Shown here one piece after another: positions 51,734 through 60,564 of a stretch of DNA of 64,000 bases (position 1 is its first letter; every line of letters starts with the position of its first letter). Below the pieces are notes generated by a model that saw only the letters and a list, made by a program, of their open reading frames with translations, did no database searches and was not told where the DNA came from. A program made the position numbers and the translations under genes. Origin of the DNA: Sphingomonas aracearum (GTDB lineage Bacteria; Pseudomonadota; Alphaproteobacteria; Sphingomonadales; Sphingomonadaceae); the NCBI RefSeq assembly GCF_003345355.1, contig NZ_QQNB01000003.1, positions 372,001-436,000 on the forward strand. Reading direction: 5' to 3'.

Positions 51734-52381
51734 TCAGGAGTAACGCTGCTCCGCCCAGGGATCGCCGCGCAGATGGTAGCCGTTCACCTCCCAGAAGCCC
51801 GGCTTGTCGGCGCCGAGAAAGTCGATCCTGCTGATCCACTTGGCGCTTTTCCAGAAATACAGGTGCGGGATCACGAGGCGCGCCGGCCCGCCATGCTCGC
51901 GCGTCAGCGGCTTGCCCTGCCAGCGATGGGCGACCAGCGCGTGCGGGCTGGCGAAATCCTCCAGCGGAACGTTGGTGGTGTAGCCGTCATAGCCGTGCAG
52001 CATCACGAAGCGCGCTTCCGCCTTCGGCTGCACCGCCTCCAGCAGCGTCTGCGTGGAAACGCCCCTCCAGTCATTGTCGTAGCGCGACCAGGTGGTGACG
52101 CAGTGGATGTCGCTGCGATCGTCCGCCTGCGGCAGGGCGAGAAAGGCGGGCCAGTCGAGGTCGAGCGGATGCTCCACCATGCCGCCGATGCGCAGGCGCC
52201 AGCGATCGGTGGACACGTCCGGCGTGCGGCCAAGATCGAGCACCGGCCAGTTGGCGACGAGGTGCTGGCCGGGCGGCAGGCGGTCGTCGCCGGTGCGGCC
52301 GGTCAGGAACCTGTGTTCCCCGGCCCAGCGCTGCTTGGAGCGGGTGAGCTTGCTGTCGGGAGGCAGATCTTCTTCGGCCAC
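51734..52381 (-). CDS. Sulfite oxidase-like molybdopterin oxidoreductase
   Basis: A 215-residue protein with the oxidoreductase molybdopterin-binding domain (PF00174). The Mo-ligand cysteine lies in IHCVTTWSRYDNDWRGVST, followed by LHGYDGYTTNVPLEDF and HGGPARLVIPHLYFWKSAKWI. No TAT signal is seen (MAEEDLPPDSKLTRSKQ), unlike periplasmic MsrP, so it may be cytoplasmic. No partner heme subunit is adjacent. Substrate unknown. The next gene downstream is the fused aminotransferase, 66 bases away. Confidence 0.92.
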   Translation of the reverse strand: MAEEDLPPDSKLTRSKQRWAGEHRFLTGRTGDDRLPPGQHLVANWPVLDLGRTPDVSTDRWRLRIGGMVEHPLDLDWPAFLALPQADDRSDIHCVTTWSRYDNDWRGVSTQTLLEAVQPKAEARFVMLHGYDGYTTNVPLEDFASPHALVAHRWQGKPLTREHGGPARLVIPHLYFWKSAKWISRIDFLGADKPGFWEVNGYHLRGDPWAEQRYS

Positions 52382-52412
52382 GTCAACCTCCGTCAGATGG
52401 TGGGGAGGGAAG

Positions 52413-52487
52413 TGGTGCCCGAGGGCGGAGTCGAACCACCGACACGACGATTTTCAGTCGTCTGCTCTACCACTGAGCTACTCAGGC
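52413..52487 (-). tRNA. tRNA-Phe (GAA)
   Basis: A 75-nt tRNA on the minus strand with encoded CCA. Acceptor GCCTGAG pairs with CTCGGGC followed by discriminator A. The D arm is GCTCAGTGGTAGAGC and the anticodon loop reads CTGAAAATC with GAA, decoding phenylalanine. The T arm is GGTGGTTCGACTCCGCC. It lies downstream of yacG in the same direction. Confidence 0.97.
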
Positions 52488-52517
52488 ACATCCGCGAAAC
52501 CGCGAAGAAGGCGCCTC

Positions 52518-52700
52518 CTAGTCGCTTCGATCGGGCCTGTCCAGCCCGTTGATGTCGTCCGGATCGACGGGTGGCCCGGGCAGGGCATAGCCGCCGCCCA
52601 GCCATTGGAGCAGGTCGCGGTCGCGGCAGCCCTGGCTGCAGAACGGCCGGTGGGCAGGGGCGGCGGGCTTGCCGCAGAGGGGGCAATCGGAGGCGGGCAT
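52518..52700 (-). CDS. yacG: DNA gyrase inhibitor YacG (zinc protein)
   Basis: A 60-residue zinc protein. The four-Cys site is C6-x2-C9 (CPLC) and C21-x3-C25 (CSQGC), followed by RDRDLLQWLGGGYALPG, typical of YacG. E. coli YacG binds GyrB and blocks DNA binding. The ATG at 52700 overlaps the upstream ribonuclease stop by one base (TGATG). It is the last protein gene of the infA-maf-RNase-yacG series. Confidence 0.93.
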   Translation of the reverse strand: MPASDCPLCGKPAAPAHRPFCSQGCRDRDLLQWLGGGYALPGPPVDPDDINGLDRPDRSD

Positions 52701-53644
52701 CAGTCTGTCTCGAACCGGGTGACAACGCCCGTGCGGCGGGCAAGCTCCTCGCTCCATTCCGGATGGCGGGCGAGGGTGGCGGCCATCGCGCGGGTCACGG
52801 GCTGGCGCGGCGTGCCGGGCGGAGGCACCCGCTCCAGCCGGCGCAGCAGCGCCCGCAGCGCGGCGGCGGCGGGATCGGCCAGCAGCAGTTCGGGGAGCGA
52901 CGGCCGGGTGCGCCGGCGGATCAGTTGCAGGAAGCCGAAGCCGTTCACCGCGGTGCGCTCGAACGGTCCGGCGCCGCCGGCCGCCAGTGCGGCATCCAGC
53001 GCGGCGGCGACGGCCTGGCGCGGGGCCCGTCCCTCCAGGGTCGGGAAGTCGATGCCGATCGATCCGGTCACGTCGTGGCGGACGATCGCCGCGCCCACAG
53101 CGGTGGCGGCGGCCACCGCAAGCGGTTCCAGCGGGGCGGCGCCGTCGACGTCGAACAGGGTCATGGCCGGCGTCACGCTCATGCGCAGCGCGCCGCGACC
53201 GAACACGATCTCGCCGTCCGTCGCTTCCTCCAGCACCTCGCCCCAGCCGGCCTGTTCCAGCAGGTCCGGCTCGTGCGGCCGCAGCGTGCGCACGGACAAT
53301 CCAGTGGCGGCGATGCGGGCGAGCAGGTCCGGGCCGGGGGCGGGAGCGGCGTCGCTCGGCACCGCCCTGGCGCGCTTGGCGCGGCCGCGTTCCGGCATCG
53401 CCTCGCGCACGATCTCGACCGTCAGCGCGCCGCCTTCGGGCAGGCCGGCGGGGACGGGGGCGACCAGCGCCTCCTCGCCGCCCTCGAGCTCGACGAGGCC
53501 GGTGCCGCGATCGCGCAGCCGGGCGCGGGCGACCGTGCCGGCGCGCAGGCCGGGCAGCTCGATCCGGGCCTGAAGAAGGCGATCGTCCGCCACCAGCGCG
53601 GCACGGTTCTCGCCGATGCCCGCTTCGTACAGCCACTCAGCCAA
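52700..53644 (-). CDS. Ribonuclease E/G family protein (short form)
   Basis: A 314-residue member of the RNase E/G family, shorter than RNase G (about 490) and lacking an N-terminal S1 domain extension of normal size. It opens LAEWLYEAGIGENRAALV; the metal-binding acidic residues are in MTLFDVDGAAP and GSIGIDFPTLEG, and GFGFLQLIRRRTRPSLPELL is the conserved end segment. Start TTG at 53644 overlaps the maf stop by 8 bases; no other start fits. In this clade the short form lies between maf and yacG. Confidence 0.88.
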   Translation of the reverse strand: MAEWLYEAGIGENRAALVADDRLLQARIELPGLRAGTVARARLRDRGTGLVELEGGEEALVAPVPAGLPEGGALTVEIVREAMPERGRAKRARAVPSDAAPAPGPDLLARIAATGLSVRTLRPHEPDLLEQAGWGEVLEEATDGEIVFGRGALRMSVTPAMTLFDVDGAAPLEPLAVAAATAVGAAIVRHDVTGSIGIDFPTLEGRAPRQAVAAALDAALAAGGAGPFERTAVNGFGFLQLIRRRTRPSLPELLLADPAAAALRALLRRLERVPPPGTPRQPVTRAMAATLARHPEWSEELARRTGVVTRFETD

Positions 53645-54209
53645 GCGGCAGCCCGGCGGCGGTGAGCAGCGCCCGCGTTTCGAACACCGGCAGGCCGACC
53701 ACGCCCGAATGGCTGCCGGCGAGATAGCGGACGAACGCCTCGGCACGGCCCTGGATGGCATAGCCCCCGGCCTTGCCCATGCCCTCGCCGCTGGCGACGT
53801 ACCCGTCGATCTCGGCAGCGGAGAGCGGCTTGAAGGCGACGATCGTGTCCGACAGGCGGGTGCGCAGCGTGCCGGCCGTGTCGATGGCGGCAACGGCGGT
53901 GTAGCAATGGTGGCGGCGGCCGGAGAGCAGGCCGAGCATGCGGCGCAGGTCCGCCTCGTCCACCGGCTTTTCGAGGATGCGGCGGCCCACCGCCACGGTG
54001 GTGTCGCCGGCGAGCACCACCTCGCCTTCGGCACGCTCCACCGCCTGCGCCTTGCCGATCGCCAGCCGCAGCACATAGTCGCGCGGGCGCTCGCCGGGCA
54101 GCGGGCGTTCGTCGATGTCGGGCGCGGCCAGGCGCGCGGGCACGACGCCGATGCGCGCCAGCAACTCGCGACGGCGCGGGCTGGTGGAGGCGAGAACGAG
54201 CCGGGGCAC
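53637..54209 (-). CDS. maf: Maf-family nucleotide pyrophosphatase
   Basis: A 190-residue Maf/YhdE-type NTP pyrophosphatase that removes non-canonical or modified nucleotides (dTTP/UTP-like for YhdE). Motifs: LVLASTSPRRRELLARIG, the phosphate-site ERP and GDTTVAVGRRILEKP, then GKAGGYAIQGRAEAFV and GSHSGVVGLPVFE. Start is GTG at 54209 (encoding VPRLVLAST). It lies 14 bases after infA and overlaps the ribonuclease start. Confidence 0.94.
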   Translation of the reverse strand: MPRLVLASTSPRRRELLARIGVVPARLAAPDIDERPLPGERPRDYVLRLAIGKAQAVERAEGEVVLAGDTTVAVGRRILEKPVDEADLRRMLGLLSGRRHHCYTAVAAIDTAGTLRTRLSDTIVAFKPLSAAEIDGYVASGEGMGKAGGYAIQGRAEAFVRYLAGSHSGVVGLPVFETRALLTAAGLPLG

Positions 54210-54223
54210 GCCGGAATGCGCGC

Positions 54224-54469
54224 TTATTGCGGGCCGGGTCCGCCGCGGCCGGGCATGAAGCGGTAGGTGATGCGACCCTTGGTGAGATCGTACGGCGTCA
54301 GCTCGACCAGCACCTCGTCGCCGACCAGCACGCGGATGCGGTTCTTGCGCATCTTGCCCGCGGTGTGACCGAGGATTTCGTGATCGTTTTCCAGCTGCAC
54401 GCGGAACATCGCATTGGGCAGCAGCTCGACCACCCGGCCGCGCATTTCGAGAAGTTCTTCCTTGGCCAA
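54224..54469 (-). CDS. infA: Translation initiation factor IF-1
   Basis: An 81-residue S1/OB-fold protein that binds the 30S A site. It starts [22 protein letters not shown] and contains [25 protein letters not shown] and [16 protein letters not shown], all near-universal. The C-terminal extension [12 protein letters not shown] is longer than the 72-residue E. coli form. It heads the infA-maf-RNase-yacG operon. Confidence 0.97.
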   Translation of the reverse strand: MAKEELLEMRGRVVELLPNAMFRVQLENDHEILGHTAGKMRKNRIRVLVGDEVLVELTPYDLTKGRITYRFMPGRGGPGPQ

Positions 54470-54603
54470 ACAAACACCCCAGGTTGATTTTGCGCGCGGG
54501 GCTGTACCCGCTTGCCGATGAAAAGGGAAGGCGCGGGCGATCGGTGTCGCCGCCGCGCCCGGCCGATATGGGGAGGGGGGCGGATTTTACGAGGGGCGGC
54601 GGC

Positions 54604-56277
54604 TCACAACAGGCTGCCCTGATGCGCGCTTTCCTCGCGCGCCGCGCGCCTGAACGCGGCATGGCCGTCCACCCAGGGGATGTCGGGCTTCTTCCCCTGG
54701 AACAGCTCGGCCAGCGTGAGGATCTGGAGGCGCGGATAGCTGCGCCCCGTGGCTTCCGAATGGAAGACGCCCACGGCGACCGCTTCGCGCTCCATCGGCT
54801 TGGACGGGAGTGCCTTGGTGAGGAACACGCCGATCGGCGCGCGCTCGCGCTCCATCGCCGAATGCAGGTCGCGGATCATCTGCACGCCGACATTGTCGCC
54901 GCCCTTCACCGAGACCAGCGCCTTTTCGGTGCGCCGGCCATCGGGGCGGAAATAGATGATGCCGTCGATCCCGCCGTCCGCGCCCTTCTTTCGGCCGCCA
55001 AAGGGCATGGCGTCGACCATGGAGACCGCCCACCACTGGAACTGGTATTTGTCGCGGCGGGCAAGGTCCTCCGCCGAGGCGAGGTCCCTGGGCGTGCCCT
55101 CCACGGTGAAGCTCGCGTCCGGGAAGGCGGCCTTCATGCGCTTCTCGATGAGGCTGATGGCGAGGTGGGTGACATCGATGCCGATCCACTGCCGCCCGAG
55201 CTTCTGCGCGGCATGCACCGCGGTGCCGCAGCCGCAGAACGGGTCCAGCACGACGTCGCCCTCGTCCGAGGAGGCGGCGATGATCCGCTCGAGCAGGGCA
55301 AGCGGCTTCTGCGTGGGATAGCCGAGGCGTTCGGCGTGGCGCTGGCTGAGCGGTGGAATGTCGTCGATGATGTCCTGCGGCGACTGCCCTTCCATGCGAT
55401 CGAGATAGCGCTTGAAGTGGGGCCAGCCGATCCCGTCGCCGCTCATCGTGACAAGGCCATGCTTGTTCAGCAGGTCGAGCCAGCCCAGCGTCTTCAGGCC
55501 GACCGGCGCATCGGCGAACTCTTCCTTGATGATCCCGGGAATGGCCCAGTGCCGGCCGTGGCGCGTCGGATCGAAGCCGTTCCAGGGCTGGCCGCTTTCT
55601 CCGTTGCGCGTGCCGCTTGCCGTGAGATCGCTGAGCCGGAAGCGGCGGCCGGCATCGTCCCTGAAGCGGTAATAGCGATCCACATAGGCCTCTTCATACG
55701 CCTGAAAGGTGCGGTTCCACCGATAGTCGCCCGATCGCGCATAGAACAGGATAACGTCGTGGATCGGGCCCCAGCGCCTGGCGCTGTTGTGCGCGCTGGT
55801 CCGCTTCCAGATCACCTCGCTGCGGAACCGGTCGGCGCTGAACACTCCGTCCAGCAGCAGCTTGAGGTAGTGGCTCGCGGTGGGGTCGCAGTGGAGGTAC
55901 AGGCTGCCGGTCGGCTTCAGGACGCGGTGCAGTTCGAGCAGGCGCACCGCCATCATCGCCAGATAGGCCATCATGTCGTTCTCGCCGAGAAAGGCGCGCA
56001 TCGCGTTCAGGAGGTCGAACGCCTTGGTGTTGCCGCTGCGCGCGACCGCGTCGAAGGCGGCTTCCGCCGCGTCGTTCCAGTGCCAGGTGTCCTCGAACGC
56101 CTCGATCTGCGCGTCGGCCCGGGTGCCGGTCGGCGACTTGAACAGGATGTTGTAGTTGGCGTTCGAGTTGAACGGCGGATCGAGATAGACGAGGTCCACG
56201 CTGGCGTCGGCGATCTCGCGGCGGAGCACCGTCAGGTTGTCGCCGTAATAAAGGTGGTTGGCCGGGCGGTTCTGCAT
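54604..56277 (-). CDS. Beta-class DNA methyltransferase fused to an Mrr-like nuclease-type domain
   Basis: A 557-residue protein. The methyltransferase part has DPPF at residues 33-36 first and the SAM motif DPFCGCGT at 345-352 later, the order of beta-class N6-adenine or N4-cytosine enzymes; WKRTSAHNSARRWGP and GYPTQKPLALLERII are typical. The C-terminal ~130 residues carry GGIDGIIYF with Asp438 and VSVKGG with Lys458, a PD-(D/E)xK-like arrangement (S-V-K, missing the usual acidic/Gln residue), then IGVFLTK. It may be a one-protein restriction-modification enzyme or a methyltransferase with an inactive nuclease fold. No specificity or restriction subunit lies nearby. Confidence 0.9.
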   Translation of the reverse strand: MQNRPANHLYYGDNLTVLRREIADASVDLVYLDPPFNSNANYNILFKSPTGTRADAQIEAFEDTWHWNDAAEAAFDAVARSGNTKAFDLLNAMRAFLGENDMMAYLAMMAVRLLELHRVLKPTGSLYLHCDPTASHYLKLLLDGVFSADRFRSEVIWKRTSAHNSARRWGPIHDVILFYARSGDYRWNRTFQAYEEAYVDRYYRFRDDAGRRFRLSDLTASGTRNGESGQPWNGFDPTRHGRHWAIPGIIKEEFADAPVGLKTLGWLDLLNKHGLVTMSGDGIGWPHFKRYLDRMEGQSPQDIIDDIPPLSQRHAERLGYPTQKPLALLERIIAASSDEGDVVLDPFCGCGTAVHAAQKLGRQWIGIDVTHLAISLIEKRMKAAFPDASFTVEGTPRDLASAEDLARRDKYQFQWWAVSMVDAMPFGGRKKGADGGIDGIIYFRPDGRRTEKALVSVKGGDNVGVQMIRDLHSAMERERAPIGVFLTKALPSKPMEREAVAVGVFHSEATGRSYPRLQILTLAELFQGKKPDIPWVDGHAAFRRAAREESAHQGSLL

Positions 56278-56482
56278 GGCGGCAGAGGAATCACGGCAAG
56301 GCGCGCGTGTCTTTCGCGGGCTGGTCCATTGCTGCGGCTTTTCCGGCCCCGGCGGCTCCGCGGTGGAGCCGTTCGCGCTTGACGATAGACGCAGCCGATC
56401 AGGGTGATCGCGTCGACCCGGTTGCGCCCGCCGCGGTCCTGTAGTTTGATCTGCGTTACAAGAACGAGAGGATGATAAGGCG

Positions 56483-56596
56483 TTGGAACAGGTCTATTCC
56501 CCCCGCATGCGCATCGCGTTGCTGGGCGCGGCGGCGATCGGCGGCTGGGGGCTTGTGGCGGGCGTGGCGGAAACGCTGGCGATGGTGCTGCGCTAG
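56483..56596 (+). CDS. Possible 37-residue single-helix membrane protein
   Basis: A TTG-initiated frame encodes MEQVYSPRMRIALLGAAAIG... and ends ETLAMVLR. A single hydrophobic stretch (about residues 11-28) with a basic N-terminal side fits a small inner-membrane protein. AAGG lies a few bases upstream. No homologue is recognised and the start codon is non-standard, so expression is uncertain. It lies in the gap between the methyltransferase and hppA genes and would run opposite to both. Confidence 0.35.
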   Translation: MEQVYSPRMRIALLGAAAIGGWGLVAGVAETLAMVLR

Positions 56597-56647
56597 GGCG
56601 GAGCACGGGCGACCGGCGGGAAGCCGGCCGCCTCCGGACAGGCTCGA

Positions 56648-58816
56648 TCAGCCGGCGCCGCCGGCCAGCGCGGCGAGCAGCAGCAAGGCGACGATGTTGG
56701 TGATCTTGATCATCGGGTTCACCGCCGGGCCGGCCGTGTCCTTGTAGGGATCGCCCACCGTGTCGCCGGTCACCGCGGCCTTGTGCGCTTCCGATCCCTT
56801 GCCGCCGTAATTGCCGTCCTCGATATATTTCTTGGCATTGTCCCACGCGCCGCCGCCGCTCGTCATCGAGATGGCGACGAACAGGCCGGAGACGATCACG
56901 CCGAGCAGCATCGCGCCCAGCGCCGCAAACCCCTGTTCGCGCCCGGACACGCCTGAGACGAGGAAGAACACCGCCACCGGCGAGAGCACCGGCAGCAGCG
57001 AGGGCACGATCATCTCGCGGATCGCGGCGCGCGTGACGATGTCGACGGTGCGCGCGTAATCGGGGCGGCTGGTGCCTGCCATGATGCCGGGATTGTCGCG
57101 GAACTGCGCGCGCACGTCCTCCACCACATGGCCGGCGGCCCGGCCCACCGCGGTCATGCCGAACGCGCCGAACAGATACGGCAGCAGCGCGCCGAGCAGG
57201 AGGCCGACGATGACATACGGGTTGTTGAGGCTGAAGTTCACCGGCTCGGTCAGGCCCAGCGCATCGGCATAGCGTTCGAGATCGGTGGTGTAGGCGCCGA
57301 ACAGCACCAGCGCGGCGAGCGCGGCGGAGCCGATCGCATAGCCCTTGGTCACCGCCTTGGTCGTGTTGCCGACCGCGTCCAGCGCGTCGGTGCGGTGGCG
57401 CACGTCGTCGGGCAGGCCCGCCATCTCGGCGATGCCGCCGGCATTGTCCGTCACCGGGCCATAGGCGTCCAGCGCCACCACCATGCCGGCCAGCGCCAGC
57501 AGCGAGGTGGCGGCGAACGCCACGCCGATGATCCCGGCGAGCTGATAGGCGGCGACCACCGCGACGACGATCACGAGCGTGGGCAGCGCGGTCGATTCGA
57601 GGGAGATCGCCAGGCCCTGGATCACGTTGGTGCCGTGGCCGGTGGCGGAGGCCTTGGCGATCGACTTCACCGGGCGATGGTTGGTGCCGGTATAATATTC
57701 GGTGATCCAGACGAGCAGGCCGGTGACGCCCAGCCCGATCATCATGCACCAGAACAGGTCCATTCCGGTAAAGGCGAGCGCGGCGGTGCCGGCGGCGGGC
57801 GCCTCGGTGACGGCGGTGTTGGCGCCGTCGAGAAAGGCCGAGGCGTTGAGGTTCACGTTCAGGTCGCCCAGCGCCCATTTCGTGACGCCCCAGATCAGCG
57901 GCACGGAGACGATCGCCGTGGTCCAGAAGCCCTTGTAGAGCGCCCCCATGATGCTCTCGCCGCGGCCCAGGCGGACCATGTAGGTGCCGAGGATCGAGGA
58001 CAGGATGCACGCGCCGCCGACCACCAGCGGCAGCGCCATCAGCGCCGCGAGATGGTCCGAGTTCGGCAGCAGCAGCGCGATGGACACCATCGTCAGGCCG
58101 AGCGTGACCACATAGGTTTCGAACAGGTCGGCGGCCATCCCTGCGCAGTCGCCGACATTGTCGCCGACATTGTCCGCGATGACGGCGGGGTTGCGGGGGT
58201 CGTCCTCCGGGATGCCCGCCTCCACCTTGCCGACGAGATCGGCGCCGACGTCCGCGGCCTTGGTGAAGATGCCGCCGCCCAGCCGCGCGAAGATCGAGAT
58301 GAGGCTGGCGCCGAACGCCAGCGCGGTGAGCGCGGCGACGATGCGGTGGTCGCCCGGTGCATAGCCGGCGGGTCCGGTCAGGTACCAGAACACGCCGGCG
58401 ATGGCGAGCAGCCCGAGCCCCGCCACCAGCATGCCGGTGATCGCGCCGGAGCGGAAGGCGAGGGTGAGGCCACCCTGAAGCGAGGTGCGCGCCGCCTCCG
58501 CCGTGCGCACGTTGGCGCGCACGGAGATGTGCATGCCGACATAGCCGGCGACCCCCGACAGCACCGCGCCGAGCACGAAGCCGACCGTCGAAAGCTGGCC
58601 AAGGGTGAAGAACAGGATCACCGCCATCACCACGCCGACGATGCCGATGGTGGCGTATTGGCGGCCGAGATAGGCCTTGGCGCCTTCCTGGATGGCGGCG
58701 GCGATGTCCTGCATCTTCGCGTCGCCGGGCGAGGCGCGCAGGACCTGGGCGCTGGTGAAGAGGCCATAGATGACGGCGATGGCGCCGCAGATCAGGGCCG
58801 CACTGACGAGTGTCAT
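56648..58816 (-). CDS. hppA: K+-independent proton-pumping pyrophosphatase
   Basis: A 722-residue membrane pyrophosphatase with about 16 helices that couples PPi hydrolysis to H+ export. The substrate site is [29 protein letters not shown], with [19 protein letters not shown] at the C-terminus. [18 protein letters not shown] has Lys where K+-dependent enzymes have Ala, marking the K+-independent class. ATG at 58816 is preceded by AGGGGAA. It lies downstream of thiL. Confidence 0.97.
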   Translation of the reverse strand: MTLVSAALICGAIAVIYGLFTSAQVLRASPGDAKMQDIAAAIQEGAKAYLGRQYATIGIVGVVMAVILFFTLGQLSTVGFVLGAVLSGVAGYVGMHISVRANVRTAEAARTSLQGGLTLAFRSGAITGMLVAGLGLLAIAGVFWYLTGPAGYAPGDHRIVAALTALAFGASLISIFARLGGGIFTKAADVGADLVGKVEAGIPEDDPRNPAVIADNVGDNVGDCAGMAADLFETYVVTLGLTMVSIALLLPNSDHLAALMALPLVVGGACILSSILGTYMVRLGRGESIMGALYKGFWTTAIVSVPLIWGVTKWALGDLNVNLNASAFLDGANTAVTEAPAAGTAALAFTGMDLFWCMMIGLGVTGLLVWITEYYTGTNHRPVKSIAKASATGHGTNVIQGLAISLESTALPTLVIVVAVVAAYQLAGIIGVAFAATSLLALAGMVVALDAYGPVTDNAGGIAEMAGLPDDVRHRTDALDAVGNTTKAVTKGYAIGSAALAALVLFGAYTTDLERYADALGLTEPVNFSLNNPYVIVGLLLGALLPYLFGAFGMTAVGRAAGHVVEDVRAQFRDNPGIMAGTSRPDYARTVDIVTRAAIREMIVPSLLPVLSPVAVFFLVSGVSGREQGFAALGAMLLGVIVSGLFVAISMTSGGGAWDNAKKYIEDGNYGGKGSEAHKAAVTGDTVGDPYKDTAGPAVNPMIKITNIVALLLLAALAGGAG

Positions 58817-58915
58817 GCTTGTCGTTCCCCTACCTAGATCGGCCGGGTCGGCAGGGTGCCGCCCGCCTTTGTTGTGGGGGAAGCCTATGCGGCCTGCGGC
58901 AAGGGCGCAAGCGGC

Positions 58916-59797
58916 TCAGCCGCCGTGGAGGTAGCCGAGCCGGTCGGGCAGGGGAACGGAGCGGCCGGCGTGCGTCAGCGAAAGGCCGGTGCCCGCGGAG
59001 AAAGCGCCGATGCGGGTGGCGGGCACCGGCGGCGCGGCGTCGGCGGCCAGCGCGAACAGCAGCTGGTAATCGTCGCCCCAGGTCGCGGCCCGGATCACCT
59101 CGCCGGCCAACGCCTGCGGCACGGGGATGCTGTCCAGCGCGATCGCGACCGCAAGGCCGCTGGCCCCCGCCATGCGCGCGGCATCGAGCAGCAGCCCGTC
59201 CGACACGTCCATCATCGCCGGGACGAGGGGCGCCAGGGCGACCCCGTGGGCGATCAGCGGCTCGGGCCGGCGATAGGCGTTGGGCGCGGTTTCCGGCACC
59301 TCGAAGCCGAGCAAGGCGGCGCCGATCGTGCCGGTGACCCACAGCGCATCGCCCGCCCGCGCGCCGGTGCGCAGCGGCACCGGCAGGTGCGTCGCGCGCC
59401 CGATCGCGGTGCAGCCATGGACGCGCGGCGCGCCCGGCCCGGCGCGGCGCACGGTGTCGCCGCCGAGCAGCGGGCAGCCGAAATGCCGCAGGGCCGCGTC
59501 CAGCCCGCCGACGAGCGCCGCGTCTCCCTCGTCCCCGGCGAGCGTGATCGAGAGCAGGACGCCCTCGGGCCGCGCGCCCTTGGCGGCAAGGTCGGACAGC
59601 GCCGCGGCGAGGAGCCGCCAGGCGATGTCGGCGGGCGGCAGGTTTGCGGCGAAATGGACATGCTCGACCATGGTGTCGGTGCTGAGAACCAGCGTGTCGT
59701 CGCTTGCCCGGAGCAGGGCCGCATCGTCGAGCAGCCCGTGCGCGCCGGGATGCAGGGGCAAGGCGCGCAACGCGGCGATGAACTCGGTTTCGGTCAC
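58916..59797 (-). CDS. thiL: Thiamine-monophosphate kinase
   Basis: A 293-residue ThiL that phosphorylates thiamine monophosphate to the active cofactor. Motifs: LLDDAALL near residue 22, STDTMVEHVHF, GDEGDAALVGGL, LGGDTVRRAGPG and the late DVSDGLLLDAARMAG (Mg/nucleotide site). Start at 59797 (MTETEFIAALRAL). In many alphaproteobacteria thiL follows nusB directly; here 1.1 kb of noncoding DNA intervenes. Confidence 0.96.
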   Translation of the reverse strand: MTETEFIAALRALPLHPGAHGLLDDAALLRASDDTLVLSTDTMVEHVHFAANLPPADIAWRLLAAALSDLAAKGARPEGVLLSITLAGDEGDAALVGGLDAALRHFGCPLLGGDTVRRAGPGAPRVHGCTAIGRATHLPVPLRTGARAGDALWVTGTIGAALLGFEVPETAPNAYRRPEPLIAHGVALAPLVPAMMDVSDGLLLDAARMAGASGLAVAIALDSIPVPQALAGEVIRAATWGDDYQLLFALAADAAPPVPATRIGAFSAGTGLSLTHAGRSVPLPDRLGYLHGG

Positions 59798-59846
59798 GCG
59801 GGCGGGTGTAGGGGGTCCGGGCGGCGCTCACAACGGGCCGGCGGGC

Positions 59847-59932
59847 GGAGCGAAGCCCTCGGCTGACGCAGCCTGTCCGGCGCGCCTGCCGTGGCACGCA
59901 GTCGGAGAGCGACTTCGCTGCGGCGGGTGGAG
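59847..59932 (-). repeat. Structured dispersed element, diverged third copy
   Basis: GGAGCGAAGCCCTCGGCTGACGC... to ...GCGACTTCGCTGCGGCGGG parallels the plus-strand order of the copy at 25319-25407 (GGAGCTAAAGCGAGGCTCAGCGC ... GCGGCTTTGCCGCGGCGGG). The H1 equivalent still pairs (AGCGA/TCGCT), but H2 and H3 are weaker. Like copy 2 it lies just upstream of a minus-strand gene (thiL). Homology is partial. Confidence 0.4.
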
Positions 59933-59956
59933 GGAGTGCGCCCGCCTTCACACACG

Positions 59957-60120
59957 TCATCCCCGCGGAGGCGGGGATCCAGATCGGCTGGCGGTGCGGT
60001 TGGGGCGGGCGGTGGCGGCTTTGGATTCTCGCCTTAGCGGGAAGGGCGGAAGGTGGTCGCTTGAGGAGGCGCCCCTCCACCAGCCTGCGGCTGGTCCCCC
60101 TCCCCGCGGGGCGGGGAGGA
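59957..60120. repeat. REP-like unit and GC-rich hairpins
   Basis: A CGTCATCCCCGCGGAGGCGG unit starts at 59957, with a weak mirrored half near 60023. At about 60078-60119 two hairpins follow, ACCAGC-CTGCG-GCTGGT and CTCCCCGC-GGG-GCGGGGAG. None overlaps a convincing gene. They form the left part of the 1.1-kb interval between thiL and nusB. Confidence 0.55.
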
Positions 60121-60200
60121 TACGTGCGGCGGGCGCGCGTGTACGCGGCCCGTGGGAACGAGGGGAAAGGGATCGACCGGCGCGTCCTAGCCACGGTTTT

Positions 60201-60474
60201 GCACCCGGGGCTCGACGACTTTTGAGACACTCGCTGTAACTACGAAGCGTCGAGACTTCTTGTGTCTGCCGGGTATCGGCGACGCCCCCGGTACTCTGCC
60301 GCACCGGCTCTGGCATGGAGGGATGGTCTGGCTGCTCTCACCTAGCCAGCCCGTCCCTCCGGACGTCTTCAAACCTTCCCCGACCCTGATGAACGGACAT
60401 CCGACTTGTGTTCCCAGATGGCTCCGCGCCGGTCGATCGCCGGGCATGGTGCTTGTGACGGCACCACCACCGGC
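60201..60474. ncRNA. Candidate structured RNA of unknown family
   Basis: Two overlapping long frames here (one per strand) look non-coding. Complementary segments suggest structure: ACCCGG (60203) with CCGGGT (60269), enclosing CTCGACG (60211)/CGTCGAG (60248) and AGACAC (60225)/GTGTCT (60262), which cross like a pseudoknot; CCGGT/ACCGG (60288/60303); GGAGGGA plus CTGGCT (60317) with AGCCAG plus TCCCTCC (60360); and a 14-base near-palindromic stem at 60439-60474. No match to tmRNA, RNase P RNA or SRP RNA motifs was seen. Strand and ends are unknown. Confidence 0.35.
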
Positions 60475-60564
60475 TGCTTTCGTCCAACCCCGCCGCAGGC
60501 CCTTACCGCGGTTCTGAACTGCTGCGGCGTGTAGCCAGATGGGTTCGTGATGTCAAGCTTCTTG

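Noticed and set aside
60187..60517. Overlapping 86- and 85-codon frames on opposite strands
   Set aside because: Neither has a ribosome-binding site or recognisable family, and both overlap the possible RNA structure; treated as non-coding.
60201..60520. tmRNA, RNase P RNA or SRP RNA
   Set aside because: No tag-peptide codons, no GAGGAAAGTCC, no GGAAGCAGCC core and no T-loop with CCA end were found on either strand.
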